Assembly: GCA_018384055.1 (NCBI GenBank)
Contig: JAHAZL010000054.1
Coordinates: 1-16,179, forward strand
DNA length: 16,179 nt
Source of the DNA: Treponema sp.
GTDB taxonomy: Bacteria > Spirochaetota > Spirochaetia > Treponematales > Treponemataceae
Direction of reading: 5' to 3'
Notes under the pieces: generated by a model
The model's database searches: none
What the model was told of the DNA's origin: nothing
What the model saw: the letters and a program-made list of their open reading frames with translations, nothing else
In this document: positions 4,895 to 13,198 of the stretch, one piece after another
How positions within the stretch are numbered: the stretch's first letter is position 1
How the letters are laid out: each line of letters opens with the position of its first letter
Program-made: the position numbers and the translations under genes

Positions 4895-7072
4895 CTAAGC
4901 CTTGTTACCGAGATACTTGATTACAAGCATGGTAACATCGTTTTCAAGTTCCTTCGAAGCAAAATCAACAAGAACTTCGTAGGCAAACTTAGTCATTTTT
5001 TCTGCTGGATATGTAGAGTTGTCCATAAGGGCATTCTGAGTCCTCTGCTTACCGAAGATGTCACCGCGAAGGGATTTTGTATCAAGGATACCGTCAGTTA
5101 CGGACATGATGATGTCGCCTTCAGCAAGCTTAACTTTCTTAACCTTAAGCAATGGACTAATATCCTTTACGAATCCAAGAATGTGACCTTCACCCTGAAC
5201 TTCAATAACATTGTTATAAGCACGGGTATAAACATAAAGGGCTGGAGAACCACAGTTGATGTAATACAGCGTATCATTTGTAAAATCAAGAAGACCGAAG
5301 ATACCCGCAAAGAAAGTACCTTTTGGCAAAGAGTCACGGATAAAGCCGTTTACCTTTGCAACAAGTTTCTTGAAGTCTGTTGTCTCGGCAAGGAAAGTAC
5401 GAATGATGGACTTAAGGATGACCATGCTCATGGAAGCAGCAATACCCTTACCGGAAAGAGCACCGATGATGAAGATGTGTCGTGTATCTGTAAGTCGAAT
5501 CATATCTACGAATTCACCACCAATATTGTGGGCAGGAATCATAAGATAACCGGCATCAACCTTTTTGCTCTGAATAAGGTCCATGTTTTCCTGAATGGAA
5601 GTAATAATCTGCCCAGACATGCGGATTTCACGGTTAACGATACCAACAACTGATTCGTTCATGATATTCTTGATGTAGTATCCGACAACGAAGAGGTTTG
5701 AATAGTACTTATTGAAAACTTCAAAGTCGTAGTCAGAGTAAATGTTACCGCTGGACTTTGGTCCAAGAAGAATGAGACCAATGAAGTTACGACCTTCGTT
5801 AAGCATGATCAATGCATCTGAATTTGTCTCCTTAAAGAGATTTTCAAGCTTACCCTTGATTGAAGAAAGGTCACCATGTCTTGTAACCTGTTCGCGGAAA
5901 ATAACCTGACGGTGGGCATTCATGATTACATCCCCAGTTCCATGATCAAAAGGTACAGCAATCGATGTATTGCCGTCAGAAGAATAAACCACAGAAGTGC
6001 TTCCGGAACCATCTTCCATGACGATTCTCATTGAAGATGTACCAAGATACTTCTTGAAAATTTTGTAAACCTCGTCTGTAATTTCCTGAGGGTTCTTTGC
6101 AAAGTCAAGGGAAGAAATGTCGCTTTCAAAACTCTGCTCGTAGCGCTTCTTACGGAACAATTCGGAATTACCGAACATCTTTCTGCAGACAACTCCAATC
6201 GTAACAACAACTGTTACAATTACAAAGAGAAGCACTGGATAAAGATATACATAAACTGCATTGTATGGAGCAAGTAAAATGTAAGCTCCACAGATGATGC
6301 ATACAGGGATGAGGAATTCAATGAGGAAACGGAGGAATCCGCGAACAACCCCATGACGGTCTACAACTTCATCATTTTCATTCGATCTGATGAACAGGAA
6401 GAGTTGTGGAAGGAATCCAACAGGAGTAAGGGCTGTAATATGATACATGTAGTTTGAAGCTTCCCTGATGAACCAGAAGGTAATCCAGGAAAGAACAAAA
6501 CCGATGACACTGTTCACCATGTTCTGCCTGATGAGTTTAGCCTTGGTATGTTCTGCACGGACAAGAACCATAATGGAAACAAAAGCAGGGAAAAATACCG
6601 TATACAAAAGATAGAAGGCATCAAGCTTTGTAATCCAAAGTGAGTTTCCAAGTTTTGAAATTGCAAGAAGACCGGAAACAATTTCAAAGCCGTTGTTGTT
6701 GTAGTAGAAGGCTGTAAGTCCATTAGGAGCAAAGAAAGCGAAGTAACCTGCACCCATGATAAGGATTATCCTCATCACCTTCATAAATCCTGTTCTCTTG
6801 TAATCCGGATATTTCAAAATGTAGTCACATGAAGAAACTGCAAGCCATCCGAAGAGAAAATATGTAATGCGTCCACCGATGAGGGCAAACTGCTTTGTAC
6901 CCTTCAAAGTAAGGAAAACGGTAAGTGCCATTGAAAAAAAGTTTGCACTGGCAAAAAGAATCAGGTTAACAAGTGATGAAGAACTCTGATACTTTGTTGA
7001 CTGACGGTCTAACTTAAAAGACTGGGAAACAAGAATAACACCAATAAGAAAATTAATTAAAGCATATACCAT
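4895..7072 (-). CDS. Multi-pass membrane protein with GAF-like and degenerate SpoIIE phosphatase domains
   Basis: A 725-residue protein. Residues 1-300 hold about eight or nine hydrophobic segments. Residues 320-475 look like a GAF-type sensor domain. Residues about 485-720 have the SpoIIE/PP2C fold pattern (AHNIGGEFVDM, IIGALSGKGIAASM, SVTDGI, ENDVTML). Four acidic metal ligands are expected. Here they read Glu520 (usually Asp), Ala538 where GDxSGKG has Asp, Asp660 (kept), and Asn711 where DDxT has its first Asp. The Ala codon is GCT, one base from GAT. The protein may therefore be a pseudophosphatase or regulatory partner of the canonical phosphatase encoded immediately upstream (19-nt gap). 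AGGAGAGG lies 7 nt before the ATG. Signal and target are unknown. Confidence 0.85.
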   Translation of the reverse strand: MVYALINFLIGVILVSQSFKLDRQSTKYQSSSSLVNLILFASANFFSMALTVFLTLKGTKQFALIGGRITYFLFGWLAVSSCDYILKYPDYKRTGFMKVMRIILIMGAGYFAFFAPNGLTAFYYNNNGFEIVSGLLAISKLGNSLWITKLDAFYLLYTVFFPAFVSIMVLVRAEHTKAKLIRQNMVNSVIGFVLSWITFWFIREASNYMYHITALTPVGFLPQLFLFIRSNENDEVVDRHGVVRGFLRFLIEFLIPVCIICGAYILLAPYNAVYVYLYPVLLFVIVTVVVTIGVVCRKMFGNSELFRKKRYEQSFESDISSLDFAKNPQEITDEVYKIFKKYLGTSSMRIVMEDGSGSTSVVYSSDGNTSIAVPFDHGTGDVIMNAHRQVIFREQVTRHGDLSSIKGKLENLFKETNSDALIMLNEGRNFIGLILLGPKSSGNIYSDYDFEVFNKYYSNLFVVGYYIKNIMNESVVGIVNREIRMSGQIITSIQENMDLIQSKKVDAGYLMIPAHNIGGEFVDMIRLTDTRHIFIIGALSGKGIAASMSMVILKSIIRTFLAETTDFKKLVAKVNGFIRDSLPKGTFFAGIFGLLDFTNDTLYYINCGSPALYVYTRAYNNVIEVQGEGHILGFVKDISPLLKVKKVKLAEGDIIMSVTDGILDTKSLRGDIFGKQRTQNALMDNSTYPAEKMTKFAYEVLVDFASKELENDVTMLVIKYLGNKA

Positions 7073-7091
7073 AATGTTACCTCTCCTACTC

Positions 7092-8492
7092 CTATCTTTC
7101 TACCTTGGCAACCATCATAGTGACGTCGTCCCTAAGTTTTTTGCCGCCGTTGTAATCCATGATGAGGTTTACGACATCGTCAATGAATTCCTTCGGAGAC
7201 TTGGCTGCACTCTTCTTGATTGTATTTTCATAAAGTTCAGTGTCACCTAGTTCTACGCCTTCGTCATTCATGACTTCAGAGACACCGTCGGAAGCCATAA
7301 GGATAACGTCATCTCGGAAAAGACGCTGTTCAGCAACTTCTACTTCATCGATATCGATGATACCGACAAGAGAACAGTTTGAAGTCAAAGGCTTGATCCT
7401 GTATCCGCTAGGAGAATTTGTAATGATCAAAGGATCGGACATGGAAGCATTTACATACCGAATGACCATTTTTTCCGTATCAACGACACCAAGGAAAAGA
7501 ACTGTATATTTGTCCTGAAGTTTCATTCCCTTAATGGCCTTATGGATTGCCATGATCATGCCGGGAAGATCTTCCTTGTCTTCAAGGATTTTTGCAGTGT
7601 TCATTACGAGACCCATGACGAGGGCAGCGGCAAGACCTTTACCTGAAACGTCACCAAGCATGAGAAGCGTCTTTGTAGGCGAAATAGGAAGAACCGAATA
7701 ATAGTCACCTGAAACGTTAACCAAAGGACGGTAATATGCAGCAATGGAAAGCTTGTCGATTTTTGGCATGTTCAGCGGAAGGAAGGACTGCTGTGTATCA
7801 GCAAGCTGTTTCCATTCGCGGGAAAGGGAAGCAATTTCAGAAAGGTCGGAAATTGTCTTTGATCTTTCAAGGAAACGTTCGAATTCTTCTATGAGGGTTT
7901 TGTAGATTTCAAGATCGATAAGTCTTGTATAGCGGCAGAACACATAAAGATGAATCTTGTTCTTTGAAAGAATGAAACCGCGGGATTGGGAATATTTTGT
8001 AACGATGCCGAGCTCATCACCAATGAAGCAGTATCCGTCGCGCCAATCTGCAGGATAGTTGAGTTCAAGGGTTCTCATTGTCTGAGATGAACATGAAAGA
8101 CGGTCCGGGCTATTGTAAAGAACATAGTTCTTTTCACGGTCAACAAGGAGAACAGAACAGTCTCCCTTCATTTCAAGAACAGAACCGATAGCTTCGTAAA
8201 AATCATCAAGGGAATAGCAAAAGCGCATTCTGTCGATGAACTGATTAAGGATGCCGGTTTCTTTTGTAAAGAGTTCTTTTCTTCTGATGAAGAAAAGAAT
8301 GTTACTTTGGAGTTTTTTCAAAACAACGGAAACAACCGTAAAAACAATACAGGCAGTAGCAAACCTGAACAAGTTTGCACTCAACCTCCTATCATTTACA
8401 TATGGTGTAAGAACAACAATAAGAGCTGCAATCAGAGCAAGAAGAACGATTGCCTTAAGGGTCTTTACAATACGTTTTTTTGTCTTATACAT
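7092..8492 (-). CDS. RsbU/SpoIIE-type serine phosphatase, membrane-bound
   Basis: A 466-residue protein. Two transmembrane segments (about 12-30 and 41-60) are followed by a GAF-like region (80-205), a linker helix (205-235), then a SpoIIE-type PP2C domain. The linker ends in QQSFLPLNMPKI, the usual lead-in to this domain. All metal-site motifs are canonical: SGDYYS (Asp263), GDVSGKG (Asp281), ASDGV (Asp402) and RDDVT (Asp455). It is therefore expected to be an active Mn/Mg-dependent phosphatase that dephosphorylates a STAS antagonist, most simply the one encoded two genes downstream. GAGG lies 7 nt before the ATG and an extended -10 promoter lies further up, so this gene opens the operon. 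The membrane and GAF-like parts probably sense an envelope or small-molecule signal; the ligand is unknown. Confidence 0.9.
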   Translation of the reverse strand: MYKTKKRIVKTLKAIVLLALIAALIVVLTPYVNDRRLSANLFRFATACIVFTVVSVVLKKLQSNILFFIRRKELFTKETGILNQFIDRMRFCYSLDDFYEAIGSVLEMKGDCSVLLVDREKNYVLYNSPDRLSCSSQTMRTLELNYPADWRDGYCFIGDELGIVTKYSQSRGFILSKNKIHLYVFCRYTRLIDLEIYKTLIEEFERFLERSKTISDLSEIASLSREWKQLADTQQSFLPLNMPKIDKLSIAAYYRPLVNVSGDYYSVLPISPTKTLLMLGDVSGKGLAAALVMGLVMNTAKILEDKEDLPGMIMAIHKAIKGMKLQDKYTVLFLGVVDTEKMVIRYVNASMSDPLIITNSPSGYRIKPLTSNCSLVGIIDIDEVEVAEQRLFRDDVILMASDGVSEVMNDEGVELGDTELYENTIKKSAAKSPKEFIDDVVNLIMDYNGGKKLRDDVTMMVAKVER

Positions 8493-8527
8493 GAATAAAC
8501 CTCGTAAGTTGACAATAATCCTTTTCC

Positions 8528-8536
8528 ATTATATCA
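8528..8536 (-). promoter_or_regulatory. Extended -10 promoter of the phosphatase-STAS operon
   Basis: On the minus strand TGATATAAT gives a perfect TATAAT (8533-8528) preceded by TGn. No good -35 is visible 17 bp upstream. The predicted start near 8521 gives a leader of about 29 nt. Confidence 0.6.
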
Positions 8537-8563
8537 CAAATTTTAGAAAATAGAGAAAAAAAG

Positions 8564-8602
8564 TAAAAAAAAACTGCCATCCAGGGAAAATTGAACGGCA
8601 GT
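8564..8602 (-). terminator. Intrinsic terminator after dnaJ
   Basis: On the minus strand ACTGCCGTTC (8602-8593) pairs with GGATGGCAGT (8582-8573) as a 10-bp stem with two G-U pairs, then runs into nine T. It separates the chaperone genes from the phosphatase operon promoter. Confidence 0.85.
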
Positions 8603-8625
8603 ACTATAACTATGTATAAGTAAAA

Positions 8626-9789
8626 TTAGAAAAGTGATTCACGTGAAAGCAATTCTGGCGAAGTTTCCGGCTTTTCCACCTTCTGGAATTCTTCCATCGC
8701 AGCAGCCTGCTGGCGGCTAAGCTTTGAAGGAATCTGAACCATTATCTTTACGAGAAGGTCCCCCTTTCTGCTTGATCCGTCATAAGGAACTCCTTCGCCC
8801 TTTACGCGGAGGAACTTTCCGTGCTGGATGCCTGCAGGAACCTTGATAGTAATCTTCTTTCCGTCAAGATTTTCGATTTCAACACTGGCACCGAGAACTG
8901 CCTGTGAAATGCTGATTGGCACTGCACAGTAAAGGTCGTGGTCCTCGCGTTCAAAGAATCTGTCTGAACGCACATTGATTACGATATGAAGGTCACCTGG
9001 ATTTCCACCGTTTGTTCCGGCATTACCCATACCGTGGATGCAAAGTTCCTTACCCATGTCTACACCGCAAGGTATTTTGACATTGAGGGTTGTATGCTTT
9101 GAATAAACGCCAGTTCCACGGCAAGAATGGCAGGGATTTTCAATTACTGTACCTGAGCCACGGCAATTTGAACAAGTCTGCTGAACTACAAAGAAGCCCT
9201 GAGACCTGCCTACCTGACCGCGTCCTTTACAGGTTGGACAAGTTTTTCTTGAAGCACCAGCAGCACCGCCAGTCCCCTTGCATTCAGGACACTGTTCGTC
9301 GCGATTGTAGGAAATGTCTTTCTTGCAGCCGTAAACAGCTTCCTTAAAGTCAATGTGAAGGTCATAGCGAAGGCTTGCCCCATCGTTGTTGGTTCTTGAA
9401 TGTCTTCCCCCACCGAAACCGCCGAATCCACCGCCTCCAAAGAGGTTTTCAAATATGTCGCTGAAACCTCCGCCACCCATTCCACCGAAAATATCGCTGA
9501 AATCGTGGAAAGCATGGGAATAACCTCCGGCACCTGCCCCACCCATTCCATCAAGGCCTGCAAAACCGTACTGGTCATAAACAGACTTTTTCTGGTCGTC
9601 GCTGAGAACTTCGTAGGCTTCCGTAGCTTCCTTGAATTTTTCCTCAGCTTCCTTGTTACCAGGATTGCGGTCCGGATGATACTTCATCGCTACCTTGCGG
9701 TAAGCCTTCTTGATTGTATCTTTATCAGCACCCTTGTCTACACCGAGCACTTCATAATAATCGCGTTTGTTTGCCATCGTTTTTTCCAT
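8626..9789 (-). CDS. dnaJ: Chaperone DnaJ (Hsp40)
   Basis: J-domain co-chaperone that delivers unfolded protein to DnaK and stimulates its ATPase. Residue order in the 387-residue form: J domain with HPD at 38-40, a long Gly/Phe-rich linker (81-130), a zinc-finger domain with four CxxCxGxG repeats (Cys167/170, 184/187, 206/209, 220/223), then C-terminal substrate-binding domains. This is a complete type I DnaJ. Two starts compete: ATG 9789 (AGG about 10 nt upstream) and ATG 9777, giving MANKRDYYEVLG, the more usual family N-terminus. It lies 89 nt after dnaK. A hairpin in that gap covers the only Shine-Dalgarno-like sequence. A terminator follows. Confidence 0.95.
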   Translation of the reverse strand: MEKTMANKRDYYEVLGVDKGADKDTIKKAYRKVAMKYHPDRNPGNKEAEEKFKEATEAYEVLSDDQKKSVYDQYGFAGLDGMGGAGAGGYSHAFHDFSDIFGGMGGGGFSDIFENLFGGGGFGGFGGGRHSRTNNDGASLRYDLHIDFKEAVYGCKKDISYNRDEQCPECKGTGGAAGASRKTCPTCKGRGQVGRSQGFFVVQQTCSNCRGSGTVIENPCHSCRGTGVYSKHTTLNVKIPCGVDMGKELCIHGMGNAGTNGGNPGDLHIVINVRSDRFFEREDHDLYCAVPISISQAVLGASVEIENLDGKKITIKVPAGIQHGKFLRVKGEGVPYDGSSRKGDLLVKIMVQIPSKLSRQQAAAMEEFQKVEKPETSPELLSRESLF

Positions 9790-9799
9790 AAATCACAAA

Positions 9800-9827
9800 A
9801 CCTGAAAAAGCGTCCACTCTTTCAGGT
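9800..9827 (-). promoter_or_regulatory. Hairpin covering the dnaJ ribosome site
   Basis: ACCTGAAA/TTTCAGGT form a perfect 8-bp stem (9827-9820 with 9807-9800 on the minus strand) around a 12-nt loop. The 3' arm contains AGG, the nearest Shine-Dalgarno-like sequence to ATG 9789. It could throttle dnaJ translation, act as an mRNA processing or attenuation site, or stabilise the upstream dnaK message. Function is inferred. Confidence 0.45.
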
Positions 9828-9878
9828 CCTGCGAAAAGAAATGACATGCGGCCTTTCGCAAGAAAAACCGCAGTTGCA

Positions 9879-11834
9879 TTAATTCTTTACTTCGTATTCA
9901 ACATCGTCTGCACTTGAAGCACCCTTGAAGCCAGAACCTGCGTTAGCTCCTGGGTTAGGACCAGCACCAGCTCCCATGTCAGGACCTGCACCCTGAGCAC
10001 CTGCGGCACCCTGCTGAGCAGCCTGTGCCTTGTAGAGTTCTTCTGCCATCTTGTAAGATGCCTGCTTGAGGGCTTCTGCCTTTGCCTTGATGTTTTCAAC
10101 ATTGTCGCTCTTAAGGGCTTCCTTAAGTTCGTTAAGGGCAGCTTCAATCTTAGACTTGTCATCTGCACTGATCTTGTCGCCGATTTCCTTAAGGGACTTT
10201 TCTGTTGCAAATACGAGGCCGTCAGCTTCGTTCTTTGCATCGATTCCTTCACGCTTCTTCTTGTCTGCTTCTGCGTTTGCTTCTGCATCCTTCTTCATGC
10301 GTTCGATTTCTTCTTCGCTCAAACCGCTGGAAGATGTAATCTGGATGTGCTGTTCCTTTCCAGTTCCAAGGTCCTTTGCAGAAACATGAACGATACCGTT
10401 GGAGTCGATGTCGAATGTAACTTCAATCTGTGGTACACCGCGTGGTGCTGAAGGAATTCCTTCAAGGTTGAAGTTTCCGAGTGTACGGTTGTCTGCAGCC
10501 ATTTCGCGTTCACCCTGAAGAACGTGGATTGTAACTGCTGTCTGACCGTCAGTTGCCGTAGAGAAGATCTGGCTCTTCTTTGTAGGAATTGTTGTATTTG
10601 CAGGAATGAGCTTTGTACAAACACCACCGAGAGTTTCGATACCAAGTGAAAGTGGTGTAACATCAAGGAGGAGAACATCCTTGACATCACCGGCAAGGAT
10701 ACCACCCTGGATTGCTGCACCGATTGCAACTGCTTCGTCTGGGTTAACAGCGCGGCTACCTTCCTTTCCGAAGATGCTCTTTACAATTTCCTGAACCTTT
10801 GGCATACGAGAAGAACCACCGACAAGGATAACTTCGTCAATCTTGTCAGGAGTGATTTCAGCATCCTTCATTGCCTTCATACATGGTTCGCGAGTTCTTT
10901 CAAATAGCGAGTCTGTCATCTGTTCGAACTGAGCGCGTGAAAGTGACTTCTGGAGGTGTTTTGGGCCTGTTGCGTCAGCTGTGATGAATGGAAGGTTGAT
11001 GTCTGCAGTAGCCTGGTTTGAAAGGCTGATCTTTGCATTTTCAGCAGCTTCACGGAGACGCTGGAGAGCCATTGAGTCGTTTGAAAGGTCAATACCAGTA
11101 TCGTTCTTGAATTCGCTGATGAGCCAGTTAACGATTGCACGGTCCCAGTCATCGCCACCAAGGTGCGTATCACCGTTTGTAGCCTTTACTTCGAAAACAC
11201 CGTCACCGAGTTCGAGGATGGAAATATCGAATGTACCGCCACCAAGGTCGTATACTGCAATTGTCTTGTCCTGCTTCTGTTCCTTGTCAAAACCGAAAGC
11301 AAGGGAAGCTGCTGTTGGTTCGTTGATGATGCGCTTTACATCAAGACCTGCAATCTTACCGGCATCCTTTGTTGCCTGGCGCTGTGCATCGTTGAAGTAA
11401 GCAGGAACTGTGATGACAGCTTCTGTAACTGCTTCACCGAGGTAGTCTTCTGCGGTCTTCTTCATCTTCTGGAGTGTGAAGGCAGAGATTTCCTGTGGAG
11501 AGTATTCCTTTGCAACGCCGTTTTCCATAACTTCAACGCGAACATCTTCGCCGTGATCCTTTACTGTATATGGAACAAGCTTTGCTTCGCCTGTAAGTTC
11601 ACCGTAACGATGACCGATGAAACGCTTGATTGAGTAAATTGTGTTCTTTGGGTTTGTAACCATCTGGTTCTTAGCAGGGAGACCTACGATCCTGTCACCC
11701 TTTGCAGTAAAACCAACGATAGATGGAGTTGTGCGTCCACCTTCAGAGTTCTGGATAACAACTGGCTTTCCGCCTTCCATAACTGCTACACATGAGTTTG
11801 TTGTACCTAAGTCAATACCGATAATCTTTCCCAT
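9879..11834 (-). CDS. dnaK: Chaperone DnaK (Hsp70)
   Basis: ATP-dependent cytoplasmic chaperone. I place the start at ATG 11834 (MGKIIGIDLGTTNSC...), because GGAGGA lies 5 nt upstream; that gives 651 residues, normal for DnaK. The nucleotide-binding domain (about 1-380) has the phosphate-1 motif IDLGTTNS, IAVYDLGGGTFDISI and VILVGGSSRMPKVQ. The interdomain linker DVLLLDVTPLSLG follows, then the substrate-binding domain and helical lid. The tail is rich in Gly, Ala and Pro (ADGPDMGAGAGP-like stretch) and ends DDVEYEVKN instead of a classic EEVD-like ending, as is usual for bacterial variants. It lies 115 nt after grpE. The gap is AT-rich with short repeats and a TATAAT (11912-11907) lacking a clear -35. 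Confidence 0.96.
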   Translation of the reverse strand: MGKIIGIDLGTTNSCVAVMEGGKPVVIQNSEGGRTTPSIVGFTAKGDRIVGLPAKNQMVTNPKNTIYSIKRFIGHRYGELTGEAKLVPYTVKDHGEDVRVEVMENGVAKEYSPQEISAFTLQKMKKTAEDYLGEAVTEAVITVPAYFNDAQRQATKDAGKIAGLDVKRIINEPTAASLAFGFDKEQKQDKTIAVYDLGGGTFDISILELGDGVFEVKATNGDTHLGGDDWDRAIVNWLISEFKNDTGIDLSNDSMALQRLREAAENAKISLSNQATADINLPFITADATGPKHLQKSLSRAQFEQMTDSLFERTREPCMKAMKDAEITPDKIDEVILVGGSSRMPKVQEIVKSIFGKEGSRAVNPDEAVAIGAAIQGGILAGDVKDVLLLDVTPLSLGIETLGGVCTKLIPANTTIPTKKSQIFSTATDGQTAVTIHVLQGEREMAADNRTLGNFNLEGIPSAPRGVPQIEVTFDIDSNGIVHVSAKDLGTGKEQHIQITSSSGLSEEEIERMKKDAEANAEADKKKREGIDAKNEADGLVFATEKSLKEIGDKISADDKSKIEAALNELKEALKSDNVENIKAKAEALKQASYKMAEELYKAQAAQQGAAGAQGAGPDMGAGAGPNPGANAGSGFKGASSADDVEYEVKN

Positions 11835-11845
11835 CTTATTCCTCC

Positions 11846-11869
11846 AATTCATAATTCACAATTCATAAT
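11846..11869. repeat. Short tandem repeat in the grpE-dnaK gap
   Basis: CAATTCATAA occurs twice 14 bp apart just upstream of the dnaK ribosome site. The gap is AT-rich and this is a minor repeat with no assigned role. Confidence 0.4.
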
Positions 11870-11949
11870 GTTCAGTGTTCAAGCCGTATGAATTACAAAT
11901 TATTTCATTATATATTTTCCTTATAAATTAAAAATCATGCAATAGATAA

Positions 11950-12555
11950 TTATGCATTATCCTTTGGCATTGATACCATTACTTTAGCGTGGCGGATAAC
12001 ACGATCCTTAAGCTTGTACCCCTTGAGGTAAACAGCCTTGAGTGTTGGTTCTGCCACATCCTCGTCAGCCTTTCCTATTGCTTCGTGGATATCAGGATCA
12101 AAGGGTTCACCTGCTGCCCCGTAAGAAACAAGGCTGTACTTGTTTTCAAGCATGCTGATAAGCCCTTTGCTGATCATTGAAACACCGTCGGCAATAGCCT
12201 TTGGATCTGTAGCTGTTGCAGCCGCTTCCACAGTGCGGTCAAAATTGTCAAGGCTCTCAAGGAGATCCTTGAGAAGGCTTGTATTTGCATAATCGAATGC
12301 ATCCTGCTTTTCCTGGATGGCACGCTTTCTGTAGTTTTCAAAGTCTGCTACACGGCGGAGAACTTCTTCTTTAAGCTGAGCATTTTCCGCTTCAAGAGCT
12401 GCTATCTTTTCTTCAGGAGTAAGTTCCTTTTCTGCAGTTTCTTCGGATTCAGCCTTTTCAGCCTGATTTTCTTCTGCTGCCTGTGATTCTGTGGCTTCGT
12501 TCTGTGTTTCAGGAGCTTTTTCGGCTTCCTGATCTTTCATTTCTTCCTTAGACAT
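11950..12555 (-). CDS. grpE: Nucleotide exchange factor GrpE
   Basis: GrpE releases ADP from DnaK and thereby resets the chaperone cycle. The 201-residue protein has an unusually acidic, Glu/Ala-rich N-terminal region (about 1-50), a coiled coil (IAALEAENAQLKEEVLRRVA, about 51-70), the GrpE core with DFENYRKRAIQEKQD, and a C-terminal beta domain with FDPDIHEAIG and a VIRHAKVMVSM ending. AGGAAG lies 5 nt before the ATG. It is the first gene of the grpE-dnaK-dnaJ cluster. hrcA, often found before grpE, is not present here, and I see no CIRCE operator. Confidence 0.93.
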   Translation of the reverse strand: MSKEEMKDQEAEKAPETQNEATESQAAEENQAEKAESEETAEKELTPEEKIAALEAENAQLKEEVLRRVADFENYRKRAIQEKQDAFDYANTSLLKDLLESLDNFDRTVEAAATATDPKAIADGVSMISKGLISMLENKYSLVSYGAAGEPFDPDIHEAIGKADEDVAEPTLKAVYLKGYKLKDRVIRHAKVMVSMPKDNA

Positions 12556-12585
12556 CTTAACTTCCTAATCTTATGCTATATATAG

Positions 12586-12614
12586 AAAATAAAAAAATAA
12601 TGCTAAATCGTCAA
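12586..12614 (-). promoter_or_regulatory. Candidate grpE promoter
   Basis: On the minus strand TTGACG (12614-12609) is followed 17 bp later by TATTTT (12591-12586), a 5-of-6 and a 4-of-6 match to the housekeeping consensus. The predicted leader is about 25 nt. Confidence 0.45.
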
Positions 12615-12639
12615 CAAATTCTGATAAATTTTTTGTTAT

Positions 12640-12674
12640 ATTTTCAAAATCCTGTTAAATTCAACCTGCAAAAG
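12640..12674. repeat. 35-bp perfect direct repeat, copy A
   Basis: Identical to 12704-12738, with a 29-bp spacer between them (12675-12703) that starts with the palindrome CCGTACGG. This copy is noncoding and lies between grpE and the export-protein gene. Confidence 0.9.
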
Positions 12675-12703
12675 CCGTACGGAATGGCATCCCCTTGCGG
12701 ACA

Positions 12704-12738
12704 ATTTTCAAAATCCTGTTAAATTCAACCTGCAAAAG
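12704..12738. repeat. 35-bp perfect direct repeat, copy B
   Basis: Identical to 12640-12674. This copy contains the last codons and the TGA stop of the small multidrug-export gene, so copy A looks like a duplicated gene end. Confidence 0.9.
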
Positions 12739-13192
12739 AGAAAACACCCATGCTGAGTGCCATCATTATGAGCCCTGCAAACAAAACGCCTGCCATAACT
12801 GCAATGACAGTATCCCTGAACTTCATGTCCAGCAAACTGGCAGCCAAAGTTCCGGTCCAGGCCCCTGTTCCAGGCAAAGGAATGCCTACAAAGAGGAAAA
12901 GAGCCACAAAAAGACCTTTGCCAGCCTTTGCTTCAAGCTTTTCCCCTGCCTTCTGTCCTTTTACAAGGAAGAAAGAACAGATTCCGCCGATAAACTTCTT
13001 GTCCTGCCCCCATTCAAGAAATTTTCTTGCAAAAAGATAGATGACGGGAACTGGAAGCATGTTTCCTACTATGCAAATAATATAGGAACGAATTATGGGA
13101 AGGTCAAATCCCTGAGACACGGGAATTGCACCACGGAGTTCAACAAGGGGAACCATGGAAATAAAAAATACTATGAGATATTTCGAAAGCAT
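12725..13192 (-). CDS. Small multidrug-export family membrane protein (COG2426-type)
   Basis: A 155-residue integral membrane protein with about four or five hydrophobic segments. It has the two family blocks: PLVELRGAIPVSQGF near the N-terminus (about 15-29) and GIPLPGTGAWTGTLAASLL in the middle (about 103-121). The family is annotated as putative small multidrug export proteins (PF06695), but the transport substrate is not established. Length is normal. No Shine-Dalgarno sequence precedes the ATG; an extended -10 ends 6 nt before it, so the mRNA is probably leaderless. The 3' end of the gene lies in a 35-bp direct repeat. It is divergent from the SGNH hydrolase gene, with a 95-nt shared promoter region. 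Confidence 0.85.
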   Translation of the reverse strand: MLSKYLIVFFISMVPLVELRGAIPVSQGFDLPIIRSYIICIVGNMLPVPVIYLFARKFLEWGQDKKFIGGICSFFLVKGQKAGEKLEAKAGKGLFVALFLFVGIPLPGTGAWTGTLAASLLDMKFRDTVIAVMAGVLFAGLIMMALSMGVFSFAG

Positions 13193-13198
13193 GGACAG

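Noticed and set aside
11907..11912. TATAAT between grpE and dnaK as a dnaK promoter
   Set aside because: There is no -35 or TGn extension in an AT-rich gap, where such hexamers are expected by chance. Not called.
12556..12720. Searched for a CIRCE/HrcA operator before grpE
   Set aside because: No TTAGCACTC...GAGTGCTAA pair is present; only a short GCTAA fragment appears by chance.
12640..12738. Two 35-bp repeats around a 29-bp spacer resemble a minimal CRISPR array
   Set aside because: There are only two repeats, one of them contains the coding end and stop of a conserved gene, and no cas gene or leader is nearby. A duplication explains it better.
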